This document shows positions 8,308 to 17,251 of a DNA stretch of 64,000 nt, piece after piece; position 1 is the first letter of the stretch; every line of letters begins with the position of its first letter. A model generated the notes under the pieces. That model ran no database searches and was not told where the DNA came from. It worked only from the letters and a program-made list of their open reading frames with translations. A program made the translations under genes and the position numbers. This stretch comes from Hydrogenophaga sp. (GTDB taxonomy: Bacteria; Pseudomonadota; Gammaproteobacteria; Burkholderiales; Burkholderiaceae_C), in NCBI RefSeq assembly GCF_026125785.1, contig NZ_JAHCKL010000005.1:1-64000 (forward strand). Direction: 5' to 3'.

Positions 8308-9720
8308 TCAGTGAGCGTGCCGTTGCGCCGCAGGTTTGCGGGCGCTGGCGGCGGGCTGGGAGGTGGTGGCGCTGGACGGTGGGGTGGGCGATGACGGCGC
8401 CGGATCGGGCGGCCCCTGCACCTCGCGGGCCTGGCTGCCGGGTGGCTGCGCGTACCAGCCTGGGTCGCCGTAGTCGCCGGCCTTCTGGTCGGCGCGGACC
8501 TTGAGCAGGGTGAACATGCCGCCCATCTCGATCGGGCCATACGGACCACGGCCGGTCATCATGGGGAAGGTGTTGGCCGGCAGTTCCATCTCCATGTCGC
8601 CCATGTCCGCCATGCCGCGTTCGCCCATCACCATGTAGTCGGGCGCGGCGCGCTGCAGGCCGCCCACCAGGCCCCGGTGGTCGACGCCGATCATGGTCGG
8701 AACGCCGTGGCCCATGGCGCCCATGGTGTGGTGGCTCTTGTGGCAGTGCAGGGCCCAGTCGCCCGGTTCGTCGGCGATGAACTCGATCTGGCGCATCTGG
8801 CCCACGGCGATGTCGGTGGTCACCTCGGGCCAGCGGGCCCCTTTGGGGGTGGGACCGCCGTCGGTGCCGGTGACCTCGAACTCGATGCCGTGAATGTGCA
8901 CCGGGTGGTTGGTCATGGTGAGGTTGCCCACGCGCACGCGCACGCGCTCCCCCAGCCGCGCCACCAGCGGTGAGATGGCCGGAAACACGCGGCTGTTGAA
9001 ACCCCAGATGTTGAAGTCCAGCATGGTGTTGATGCGGGGCGTGCGGCTGCCGGGCTCGACGTCGAAGGCATTGAGCAGAAAGGCGTAGTCGCGCTGCACG
9101 TCCTCGATCAGGGGGTGCTTCTGCCGGGGGTGCGTGATCCACAGGCCCATCATGCCCATGGCCATCTGCACCATTTCGTCGGCGTGCGGGTGGTACATGA
9201 AGGTCCCGGGGCGCCGCGCCACGAACTCGTAGACGAAGGTCTTGCCCGGTGCAATCTGGGGCTGGTTCAGGCCGCCGACGCCATCCATGCCGTTGGGCAG
9301 GCGCTGGCCATGCCAGTGGATGGTGGTGTGTTCGGGCAGCCGGTTGGTGACGAAGATGCGCACGCGGTCGCCTTCCACCACCTCGATGGTCGGGCCGGGG
9401 CTCTGGCCGTTGTAGCCCCACATGTTGACCAGGAAGCCGGGTGCCATTTCGCGCACCACCGGTTCGGCCACCAGATGGAACTCCTTGGCGCCGTCTTTCA
9501 TGCGCCAGGGAGCGGTCCAGCCGTTGAGCGTGACCACCGGGTTGTAGGGGCGGCCGGCGCCGGTCACGCCGGGGGGTGTCCATGGGCCGGCGGTGTCTGC
9601 GCTGTCGCGCTGGGCCATGTCGGGCAGGGCGGCCAGGCCGGCCGCATTCACGCTCGATGCGGCCACCGCCGTGGCGGCGCTGCCGGCCAGAAAGTGTCTT
9701 CGGTTGAAAGAAGGGTTCAT
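8308..9720 (-). CDS. Multicopper oxidase, Tat-exported
   Basis: 470-residue periplasmic laccase-type multicopper oxidase. All four copper-ligand motifs are visible in order: HWHG, HPHADE, HPVHIHG and HCHKSHHTMGAM, the last carrying the type 1 Cys, His and axial Met. The N-terminus has a Tat signal (NRRHFLAGSAATAVAAS). A Met-rich stretch (MVQMAMGMMG and later MADMGDMEME) suggests Cu(I) binding or cuprous oxidase activity, as in CueO/CopA. I start at ATG 9720 because it places the twin-Arg motif at residues 7-8. An in-frame ATG at 9777, right after the TolC-like stop, would add 19 residues and allow translational coupling. Flanked by the TolC-like gene and the DUF411-CusF gene in one apparent operon. 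Confidence 0.9.
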   Translation of the reverse strand: MNPSFNRRHFLAGSAATAVAASSVNAAGLAALPDMAQRDSADTAGPWTPPGVTGAGRPYNPVVTLNGWTAPWRMKDGAKEFHLVAEPVVREMAPGFLVNMWGYNGQSPGPTIEVVEGDRVRIFVTNRLPEHTTIHWHGQRLPNGMDGVGGLNQPQIAPGKTFVYEFVARRPGTFMYHPHADEMVQMAMGMMGLWITHPRQKHPLIEDVQRDYAFLLNAFDVEPGSRTPRINTMLDFNIWGFNSRVFPAISPLVARLGERVRVRVGNLTMTNHPVHIHGIEFEVTGTDGGPTPKGARWPEVTTDIAVGQMRQIEFIADEPGDWALHCHKSHHTMGAMGHGVPTMIGVDHRGLVGGLQRAAPDYMVMGERGMADMGDMEMELPANTFPMMTGRGPYGPIEMGGMFTLLKVRADQKAGDYGDPGWYAQPPGSQAREVQGPPDPAPSSPTPPSSATTSQPAASARKPAAQRHAH

Positions 9721-9778
9721 GTCGGTGTTCCGGAAAGGGGTTTCCAGCGGCCCCATCGGGCCGTGGGTGGTGTCCATG

Positions 9779-11107
9779 TCATTCGGCGCCGGCCAGCAAG
9801 GCCTGCAGATCGGCGCGGGCCTGCCAGGCCTCGGCGCGTGCCTGGGTGGCATCGTCGAGCGCGCGCATGCGTTCGCGTGCGCTTGCCAACAGGTCCCAGG
9901 TGCTCTGCAGCATGCCGTTGTAGCGGAGCAGGGTTTCCTGCTCCAGGCCGGCCTGCAGCCGTGCCACCACGTCCTGTGCGTGGCTGGCCAGCGCATGCGT
10001 GGCCTGCACGCGCAGCCAAGCTTCACGCACCCGGGAGCGGCGCTCCACCGCCTGGCGCAGCACACCGGCCCGGGCCTGGATGGTCTGGGCGAGCGCGGCA
10101 TCCCGCAGCAGTTGCAGGTCGTTGATCTGTGGCGGATTCGCTGTCTGAAGGGCATCGGGCCGGGCGCCGATGGCGGCCTCCACCGCTGCGTCCCAGTTCC
10201 GCTGGCGCGGGGCAGCCGAGCCCGCCTGCAGCCGTTGCAGTTGCTGCCGATCCTGCGCCAGCCCGGGCAGGGCGTGCAGGGCCTGGGCTTCCAGCCCGCG
10301 GGCATCGCCGGGCTCCAGGGGCGGCAGTCCGGGCAGTGTCTCGGGCAGACTGGCGGCCATCTGGCGCACGGCCTCGGCCGTCCACACACCCAACAGCCGG
10401 GCCAGCCGCTCCTGCGCGACCAGGGCGCGGGCCTGCGCCTTCACGCTGGCTTGCCAGGCCTGGGCCTCGGCCAGACGCTCGGCGGCTTGCCGCGCCTGGC
10501 TCCAGTTGCCGGTGGCCCACATGCGCTCACCCAGTTCGGTGCCGGTGCGGGCGGCGTCGCGCATGCCGTTCTGCAGGTGCCAGGACTGCTGCGCGGCGAC
10601 CGCCTCGATCCAGGCCTGCTGTACCTCCCGCACATGCCCCGCGTAGGCGGCGCGCACGCGTGCGCGGGCCAGGGCATTCATGTCCGCGTGGATGAACAGC
10701 TCAGGGCGCCAGCGCAGCGAACGGGCGACCGCTTCGTCCAGGCCCAGCCGGTCTTGCGAGACCGCGGTGGTGGTCGCACTGGCCTCGTGGGTCGGCGGCT
10801 GACGGGACTCCCAGCGCAGCAGGTCGGCATGGCCGCGCGGGAACTCCGCCACGCGTGCATGAGCGTCGCGCCAGACCGCGCGCGCGGTATCCATGTCCGC
10901 TGGCGGCGCGGGCAGTTCCGCCGTGCGGATCGGCGGCAAGACCAGAGGGCTTGCGCCGGTCACGGGGCTGTCGGGATCGGCGGCGCGGAGCGCGGCATCG
11001 GCGTCCTGCGCCGCCGCAGGCAGCCAGGTCGCGGCGGCCAGGCAGAGTGAAAGAGCGGCCCGCCCGATGGCAGGCCTGCGCGGCGACATTCGCCGGAAAG
11101 GGGTCAT
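9779..11107 (-). CDS. TolC-family outer-membrane efflux protein
   Basis: 442-residue predicted outer-membrane channel of the TolC/CusC class. After a signal peptide (AALSLCLAAATWLPAAAQ) the protein is dominated by long amphipathic helices rich in Ala, Gln and Arg (ARVRAAYAGHVREVQQAW; ARERMRALDDATQARAEAW), with two internally similar halves as in TolC. There is no lipobox cysteine, so it resembles TolC more than the lipidated CusC/OprM type. ATG 11107 is preceded by AGGAG at 7 nt. It is followed within 2 bp by the longer multicopper-oxidase start. The surrounding genes point to copper export, but no RND pump or adaptor is encoded beside it, so the inner-membrane partner must lie elsewhere. Confidence 0.8.
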   Translation of the reverse strand: MTPFRRMSPRRPAIGRAALSLCLAAATWLPAAAQDADAALRAADPDSPVTGASPLVLPPIRTAELPAPPADMDTARAVWRDAHARVAEFPRGHADLLRWESRQPPTHEASATTTAVSQDRLGLDEAVARSLRWRPELFIHADMNALARARVRAAYAGHVREVQQAWIEAVAAQQSWHLQNGMRDAARTGTELGERMWATGNWSQARQAAERLAEAQAWQASVKAQARALVAQERLARLLGVWTAEAVRQMAASLPETLPGLPPLEPGDARGLEAQALHALPGLAQDRQQLQRLQAGSAAPRQRNWDAAVEAAIGARPDALQTANPPQINDLQLLRDAALAQTIQARAGVLRQAVERRSRVREAWLRVQATHALASHAQDVVARLQAGLEQETLLRYNGMLQSTWDLLASARERMRALDDATQARAEAWQARADLQALLAGAE

Positions 11108-11188
11108 GGAAATCTCCTGAAGGCACGAACCAGCGCCCGCGAGCGACCCTCTGAGGGGGTGTCGCGGACGCACCTCGGGTGTGTGCGC

Positions 11189-11536
11189 TCAGGAAATGGG
11201 TGGTTTGATCACCTGCGGCGGGTCCAGGCTGGCAAAGCGCTCGCTGCCAGACACGCGGATGCCCTGGGGGTGGGGCTTGGCCTGCGCATCGGCCACGCGC
11301 CCGGCGATGGCCGGGCCGTTGCAGATGTCGCAGTGCGCATGGGTGTGGCTGCCTGGGTTGTCACCGGCGTCGCCGGGCACGCTGGCGGCGTGATCGGGGC
11401 AGGGCGGCGCACTGGTGTGTTGTGCCTGCCCGCCGGCATGGGCCGGTGGCGCCAGCATGGCGAGGGCCATGGCATCGCCCATCCAGCCGCGCACGGGCAG
11501 CAGGGCGATCATGAGGGCGAGCAGGAGATGGCGCAC
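11189..11536 (-). CDS. Small exported His/Cys-containing protein of the copper module
   Basis: 115-residue hypothetical protein. A GTG at 11536 gives a good signal sequence (VRHLLLALMIALLPVRGWMG, then AMAPPAHA-like cleavage region). The mature part has a short metal-ligand-like cluster HTHAHCDIC (around residues 64-72) plus CPDH. This is the style of small metal-responsive proteins in copper clusters (compare DUF2946), but I do not assign it to a family. No Shine-Dalgarno precedes the GTG; a TATCAT element ends 7 nt upstream, so the message could be leaderless. It is the first gene of the minus-strand module that continues with the TolC-like protein, multicopper oxidase and DUF411-CusF. Confidence 0.6.
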   Translation of the reverse strand: MRHLLLALMIALLPVRGWMGDAMALAMLAPPAHAGGQAQHTSAPPCPDHAASVPGDAGDNPGSHTHAHCDICNGPAIAGRVADAQAKPHPQGIRVSGSERFASLDPPQVIKPPIS

Positions 11537-11543
11537 GCGGAAA

Positions 11544-11573
11544 ATGATACGCCGCGCGGGAGGAAGTTCCTCC
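11544..11573 (-). promoter_or_regulatory. Candidate promoter and palindromic operator of the copper module
   Basis: In the 44-bp gap before the GTG at 11536 there is a TATCAT -10-like hexamer (11544-11549) and, 9 bp further upstream, a perfect 15-bp inverted repeat GGAGGAA-C-TTCCTCC (11559-11573, as read on this strand). No TTGACA-like -35 is evident, which would suit an activator-dependent promoter. The regulator is not in the window. Confidence 0.4.
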
Positions 11574-11580
11574 GGTCTGG

Positions 11581-12672
11581 TCAGGGCAGTTCGGGCGCGA
11601 CGCCGAAGCGCGCGGGCGAAGACGTGGTGGTGGCGCGCACCGCCGACACCTTGGCCTTTGCCTCGGGCACGATGACCTGCGGGGGCAGCGCCATGCCGCG
11701 CCGCTGCATCACGGTGCGCAGGCGGTCCGGGTAGTCGGTGATCAGGCCGTCCACGCCCCAGTCGATCAGGCGTGCCATGTCCGTCATCTCGTTGACCGTC
11801 CAGGGGATCACGCGCAATTCGAGTGAGCGCGCGCGTTCGATCAGCTTCTGGTCCAGGTCGCCGAAGTGGGGCGACCAGACCTTGCCGCCGGCGGCGACCA
11901 CCATGGCGGGGGCGTCGGGGAAGTCGGCCAGGCGCAGGCCATCGGTCCATTCGCCGCTGACCAGCGTGTTGTAGCGCGGCAATTGCGCCGAGAGGTGGAA
12001 CACCGGCATCTCGGGCGCCAACTGGCGCACGGCTTTCTGGATGCGCCAGTCAAAGCTCTGAATGCCGACACGGCGGGCCATGTCGTGGGATGCGATCACG
12101 TCCAGCACCGCCCGCACGAAGGTTTCGGGCGTCGGCGATTCGTCGGGACGGCCGGGATGGATCTTGAGCTCGATGTTGAAGCGCACGTGTTGCGCGCCGA
12201 GTTGATGCACCCGTTCGAACAGCGCAGCCAGGGTGGGAATGCCCTGGCCATCGCGTGCCACCTGCTGGCCGAAATCGCGCGCGTAGCGCGTGGCGGGATT
12301 GATGCGGCCCACGTCCCAGGCTGCGATGTCGGCCAGCGCGAGGCGGTTGAAGGACGGACCCCGCGCCTGCAACCAGCGGCCGCTGGCATCGCGCGTGATG
12401 TCGGGGTTGGGTGTGGTGTCGTGCGAGATCAGCGGCACGCCCTCGGCACTGAGCACCACGTCGAGTTCCAGGGTGCTGACGCCGATGGCCAGGGCGCGTT
12501 CGAAACCGGCGATGGTGTTCTCGGGCGCCAGGCCACGCGCGCCGCGATGACCTTGCAGGTCGAAGGCCAGAGCCGCGCTGGCGCACCAGAGCGACAGACC
12601 TACGGCAGTGGTGCAACTCCAGCGCAGCCAGGTCAGGCGCTGCACGGAGAGGGCGGGGTCTGGTCGGTTCAT
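11581..12672 (-). CDS. Glycerophosphodiester phosphodiesterase
   Basis: 363-residue GDPD-family phosphodiesterase that hydrolyses glycerophosphodiesters to sn-glycerol 3-phosphate and an alcohol. Catalytic motifs are present: HRGARGLAPENT (His and Glu-Asn), ELDVVLSAEGVPLISHD with the metal-binding Glu-Asp and second catalytic His, and the barrel-closing WGVDGLITDYPDRL. A hydrophobic N-terminal segment (LRWSCTTAVGLSLWCASAALAF) is a signal peptide or anchor, so it probably acts in the periplasm. ATG 12672 was preferred over an upstream in-frame alternative because the signal sequence then lies near the N-terminus. A C-terminal tail of about 40 residues follows the barrel. Confidence 0.9.
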   Translation of the reverse strand: MNRPDPALSVQRLTWLRWSCTTAVGLSLWCASAALAFDLQGHRGARGLAPENTIAGFERALAIGVSTLELDVVLSAEGVPLISHDTTPNPDITRDASGRWLQARGPSFNRLALADIAAWDVGRINPATRYARDFGQQVARDGQGIPTLAALFERVHQLGAQHVRFNIELKIHPGRPDESPTPETFVRAVLDVIASHDMARRVGIQSFDWRIQKAVRQLAPEMPVFHLSAQLPRYNTLVSGEWTDGLRLADFPDAPAMVVAAGGKVWSPHFGDLDQKLIERARSLELRVIPWTVNEMTDMARLIDWGVDGLITDYPDRLRTVMQRRGMALPPQVIVPEAKAKVSAVRATTTSSPARFGVAPELP

Positions 12673-12718
12673 GGTGCGCAGTGTGACAGCGCACCATGAC
12701 CGATGCAAGACAGCGATT

Positions 12719-13462
<744 letters not shown>

Positions 13463-13473
13463 GCTGGTTTCCT

Positions 13474-14586
13474 TCAACGCGCCTTGCTGGCGCTGAGTTG
13501 CTTTTCGACCCACAGGCTGTAGCGCGACATGGCGAAGCAGAACGTGAAGTACAGGAGGGTGATGAAGAGGTAGGCCTCAAGCTTGAACGGGCGCCAGTTG
13601 ACGTCCGAGTTCAACGCCAGCGCGAGCGCGCCGGTGAGCTCGTAGAGCGAGACGATGGTGACCAGCGAGGTGTCCTTGAAGATGGAGATGAAGTTGTTCA
13701 TCATGCTCGGCACCACCATGGCCAGCGCCTGCGGCAGCACGATCTTGCGCTGCGTCTGCCAGTACGACAGGCCCAGCGTGTCCGCGGCCTCCAGCTGGCC
13801 CTTGGGGATGGCTTGCAGGCCGCCGCGGATGATCTCGGCCATGTAGGCAGCCGCGAACAGCGTGATGCCCGCGATGACCCGCACCAGGACGTCCAGCGAA
13901 ACGCCGTGGGGCATGAACAGCGGGAACATGAAAGACGCCATGAAGAGCACGGAGATCAGCGGCACGCCGCGGATGAGCTCGATGTAGACGATGCAGGCCG
14001 AGCGGATGGCCGGCAGCCGGCTGCGCCGGCCCAGGGCCACCACCACCGCCAGCGGAAAGGCCAGGAAGATGGACAGCGTGGCCAGCATCACGGTCAGCGG
14101 CAGGCCGCCCCAGAGATCGGTGCGCACCTTGCTCAGGCCCAGTGCGCCGCCGCCCATGAGCAGGAAGAACACCGCCAGCACACCGATCCACATGAGCGCC
14201 AGCCACGGCTTCCAGAAGAAGCGGATACAACTGAGTACCAGGCCGCCCACCATGAGCGCAGTGGCGACCAGGGGTCGCCACTGCTCGTCGTACGGGTAGC
14301 GACCGAACAGCAGCACGCGGTACTTCTCGGTGACCACGCCCCAGCAGGCACCGATGCCGCGCGCGGCCTGGCAGGCGTCCGCGTCGGCTCGCACGATGGA
14401 TTTGAAAACCAGCCAGTTGGACAGGCCGGGCAGTGCGTAGACGATGATGGCCAGGATGAACAGCGTGGCCAGCGAGCTGCGCCAGTCGGCGAAGAGGTTT
14501 GTGCGGACCCAGGGCACGAAGCCGGTGGTCCTGACCGGCGAGGGCCGGGGGGCGATGGGGGTGAAAGTGGCGTTGGCCATGGTCAT
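13474..14586 (-). CDS. aapM: Amino-acid ABC transporter permease (AapM type)
   Basis: 370-residue inner-membrane permease of the HisMQ family. It has an extended N-terminal region with two helices before the core, typical of AapM, then the conserved permease core ending in the EAA loop ([23 protein letters not shown]-binding-protein docking) and the final [11 protein letters not shown] segment. The ATG at 14586 overlaps the aapQ stop as ATGA, so the two permeases are translationally coupled and presumably heterodimerise. A second ATG two codons in (14580) is possible. Confidence 0.9.
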   Translation of the reverse strand: MTMANATFTPIAPRPSPVRTTGFVPWVRTNLFADWRSSLATLFILAIIVYALPGLSNWLVFKSIVRADADACQAARGIGACWGVVTEKYRVLLFGRYPYDEQWRPLVATALMVGGLVLSCIRFFWKPWLALMWIGVLAVFFLLMGGGALGLSKVRTDLWGGLPLTVMLATLSIFLAFPLAVVVALGRRSRLPAIRSACIVYIELIRGVPLISVLFMASFMFPLFMPHGVSLDVLVRVIAGITLFAAAYMAEIIRGGLQAIPKGQLEAADTLGLSYWQTQRKIVLPQALAMVVPSMMNNFISIFKDTSLVTIVSLYELTGALALALNSDVNWRPFKLEAYLFITLLYFTFCFAMSRYSLWVEKQLSASKAR

Positions 14587-15758
14587 CGCTCCTTGATGGC
14601 CATGCGCTGGTTGTACCAGTTCATGAGCAGAGAGGTGGTGAGCGAGGTACTCAGGTACACCAGCATGATGATGGCGATGCACTCTACGGCGCGCCCGCTC
14701 TGGTTGATGGTGGTGTTGGCGATGGAGACCACGTCCGGGTAGCCCACTGCCACCGCCAGCGACGAGTTCTTGGTGAGGTTGAGGTATTGGTTGGTCAGCG
14801 GCGGGATGATCACGCGCATGGCCTGCGGCAGCACGACCAGTTTCATCTTCTGCCCGGGGTTGAGGCCCAGTGCTGCGGCCGCCTCGTCCTGCCCGCGGCT
14901 GACCGACTGGATGCCGCCCCGCACCACCTCGGCGACGAAGGCCGCGGTGTAGACCGTCAGGCCGATCAGGATGGCCATGAACTCCGGCGTCGCGGCCACG
15001 CCGCCATCCACCATGAAGGCCAGTTGTTCGGGCACTTTCCACTGCGTCGGCATGCCGGCCACCACCCAGCCCACCAGGCCGAAGACCACGATGAAGGCGA
15101 TGGGCGCCCAGATGCGGTCGCCGTCCTGCCCGGTGAGTTCAAAGCGCTTTTGTGCGCGCTGGCGCCACAGCCAGCCGGCGATCAGGCCCACGCCCATGCC
15201 CGCCAGGACGTGCGGTACGCCGACCGCAGGAAAGGGAAAGGAGAAGCCGCCCTTGCTCAGGTAAAAGAGGCCGGCCACGTTCCAGGCCTCGTTGGAGGGT
15301 GGCAGGATTTCGATGAAGACCAGGTACCACATCAGCAACTGCAGCAGGATTGGCACGTTGCGGAAAGTCTCGACATAGCCGTAGCACAGGCCACGCACCA
15401 GGGCATTGCGCGAGAAGCGCCCCACACCGACCGCCACGCCGACGATGGTGGTGAGGATGATGCCGATCACCGCCACCTTGAGCGTGTTGAGCACGCCCAC
15501 CCAGATGGCCTTGCCGTAGCTCTCGCTCGGGTCGTAGGGAATGAGGGTTTCGCCGATGTCGAAGCCGGCGCTGGCGCCCAGGAAGTCGAAGCCGCTCTGG
15601 ATGCCGCGGATGCGCATGTTTTCCTGCGTGTTGTGCGCGAGGAACCAGACACCGGCGGCGATGAGCACCAGCGCGATCGCCTGGAAGATGAGCCCGCGCG
15701 TGGCCCGGCTGTTGAGCGACCAGTTTCTGCGCTTGGGAGGGGGGAGTTGAGGTTTCAA
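14583..15758 (-). CDS. aapQ: Amino-acid ABC transporter permease (AapQ type)
   Basis: 391-residue inner-membrane permease, partner of AapM. The N-terminus (NWSLNSRATRGLIFQAIALV) with an early membrane helix, a long periplasmic loop containing SGFDFLGASAGFDIG and the C-terminal EAA loop (GGIQSVSRGQDEAAAALGLN) are characteristic of AapQ. No ATG gives this N-terminus: the best start is TTG at 15758, preceded by GAGG at about 5 nt; the next in-frame ATG would remove the first helix. The gene lies 135 bp downstream of aapJ, a gap that in such operons allows higher expression of the binding protein. Confidence 0.88.
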   Translation of the reverse strand: MKPQLPPPKRRNWSLNSRATRGLIFQAIALVLIAAGVWFLAHNTQENMRIRGIQSGFDFLGASAGFDIGETLIPYDPSESYGKAIWVGVLNTLKVAVIGIILTTIVGVAVGVGRFSRNALVRGLCYGYVETFRNVPILLQLLMWYLVFIEILPPSNEAWNVAGLFYLSKGGFSFPFPAVGVPHVLAGMGVGLIAGWLWRQRAQKRFELTGQDGDRIWAPIAFIVVFGLVGWVVAGMPTQWKVPEQLAFMVDGGVAATPEFMAILIGLTVYTAAFVAEVVRGGIQSVSRGQDEAAAALGLNPGQKMKLVVLPQAMRVIIPPLTNQYLNLTKNSSLAVAVGYPDVVSIANTTINQSGRAVECIAIIMLVYLSTSLTTSLLMNWYNQRMAIKER

Positions 15759-15893
15759 GACTGCCTCGCCATCCGTGAATGAGGATATCGATGGTCACCG
15801 CCACACCTGGGGCGCGGGCTCCAGGCATGGCGGCACGGCATGTTCAGCGCCAGCGGCCCGGCAGGGGCGCGCTGTGCAGGCTGAAGGAGGCGG

Positions 15894-16931
15894 TCAGCGG
15901 ACCGGCGGGGCGTACATCAGGCCGCCCTGGGTCCAGAGGTTGTTGGCGCCGCGCGGCAGGCCAATGGAGGTCTTGGGGCCCACGTGGCGCTCGAACTGTT
16001 CGCCGTAGTTGCCCACGGCCTTGATGGCGCGCAGCGCCCATTCCTTGTCCAGGCCGAGCAGCTTGCCGGTGTCTTCGTTGCCGGCACCCACCAGGCGCAT
16101 CACGTTGGGGTTGGTGCTGCTCTTCATGGAGTCGGCGTTGGCCTGCGTGATGCCGTATTCCTCCGCCTCGATCAGCGCATAACCCACCCACTTCACGATG
16201 CTGAAGAACTCGTCGTCGCCACGGCGCACCGCGGGGCCCAGGGGTTCCTTGGAGATGAGTTCGGGCAGGATCATGTGGTCTTCAGGCTTGGGCGTTTCCT
16301 TGGCGCGGATGGAGGCCAGACCCGAGGCGTCGGTGGTGTAGGCCTGGCAGCGGCCGGCCACGTAGGCGGCGGTGGCGGCTTCCACTTTCTCGAACACCAC
16401 CGGCTTGAGGTTGAGGTTGTTGGCGCGCGAGAAGTCGGTCAGGTTCAGTTCGGTGGTGGTGCCGGATTGCACGCACACCGTGGCGCCCTTGAGTTGCTTG
16501 GCGCTCTTGACATTGAGCTTCTTGGGCACCATGAAGCCCTGGCCGTCGTAGAAGTTGACGCCGGCGAAGTACAGGCCCAGCGAGGCGTCGCGGGTGAGCG
16601 TCCAGGTGGTGTTTCGGGCCAGCATGTCGATCTCGCCGGACTGCAGGGCGGTGAAGCGCTGCTGGGCCGTCAGGGGCACGAAGCGCACCTTGTCCGGGTT
16701 GGAGAGGATGGCGGCAGCCACGGCGCGGCAGACGTCCACGTCCATGCCGCTCCATTTGCCCTGGCTGTCGGCCGCGGAGAAGCCCGCGAGGCCGGTGTTC
16801 ACGCCGCAGATCAGTTCGCCGCGCTTCTTGATCGCGTCGAGGTCCTTGCCGGCGTGGGCGGGCAGGCTGAGCAGGGTGGCTGCTGTCGCGGCCAGGCCCA
16901 GGGCCGTCAGTTTCAGGGTGGTCTTTTTCAT
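15894..16931 (-). CDS. aapJ: Amino-acid ABC transporter periplasmic binding protein (AapJ type)
   Basis: 345-residue periplasmic receptor for the aapQMP transporter. After a signal peptide (MKKTTLKLTALGLAATAAT, cleavage after AHA) the mature protein begins GKDLDAIKKRGELICGVN and carries the family-3 binding-protein block GFSAADSQGKWSGMDVDVCRA, followed by RNTTWTLTRD, typical of AapJ/BztA receptors for Glu, Gln, Asp, Asn and other L-amino acids. ATG 16931 has GGAG at 8 nt. First gene of the minus-strand operon, divergent from the acyl-CoA ligase across 320 bp. Confidence 0.93.
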   Translation of the reverse strand: MKKTTLKLTALGLAATAATLLSLPAHAGKDLDAIKKRGELICGVNTGLAGFSAADSQGKWSGMDVDVCRAVAAAILSNPDKVRFVPLTAQQRFTALQSGEIDMLARNTTWTLTRDASLGLYFAGVNFYDGQGFMVPKKLNVKSAKQLKGATVCVQSGTTTELNLTDFSRANNLNLKPVVFEKVEAATAAYVAGRCQAYTTDASGLASIRAKETPKPEDHMILPELISKEPLGPAVRRGDDEFFSIVKWVGYALIEAEEYGITQANADSMKSSTNPNVMRLVGAGNEDTGKLLGLDKEWALRAIKAVGNYGEQFERHVGPKTSIGLPRGANNLWTQGGLMYAPPVR

Positions 16932-17251
16932 CGGTCTACTCCGTTTGTGGTTGGAAAAGGATCTGCCGGGTCGAGCCCGCACCGATTGGGTGCGGGCTCC
17001 GACCGCGCCTCAATGTAGCCCCGCGCTTTTGAGCAGGGGATCGGGGTTTACGTGGGAACGTCATGCAAAATCGTCATGGCACCATGGTGCAAAGCCCGCA
17101 GGTCGGCGGTCGAGCGCCAGGTGCTCGCAGGTTCTGTGCCACCTGTCCCGTTGCGCGCGGTCTCAGGAGCGACAGTTCGGCCTTCACGGGCCGGGCCTGC
17201 CGACCGTATGCTTGCCCGCCATCCGCGCCCCAAAAAAACAGGAGACAGGCG
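16932..17251. other. Divergent intergenic region aapJ / acyl-CoA ligase
   Basis: 320 bp without a convincing gene between two divergent starts, so it should hold both promoters. The most structured part is a perfect 12-bp palindrome GCACCATGGTGC at 17079-17090, flanked by the direct repeat TGCAAA (17064-17069 and 17088-17093). The ligase has AGGAGA at 8 nt from its ATG. I see no clear sigma-70 pair. Confidence 0.5.

Noticed and set aside
11537-11550. CusR/CopR-type AAAATGACA half-site before the copper module
   Set aside because: Only one half-site with mismatches (AAAATGATA) is present and the expected partner half is missing.
17077-17091. Sigma-54-like promoter (TGGCAC ... TGCA) upstream of the acyl-CoA ligase and near aapJ
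   Set aside because: Spacing between the GG and GC elements is 9 bp, whereas sigma-54 needs exactly 10; on the other strand the distance is even less suitable. The 12-bp palindrome there resembles an NtrC site but has a 2-bp centre in place of the usual 5.
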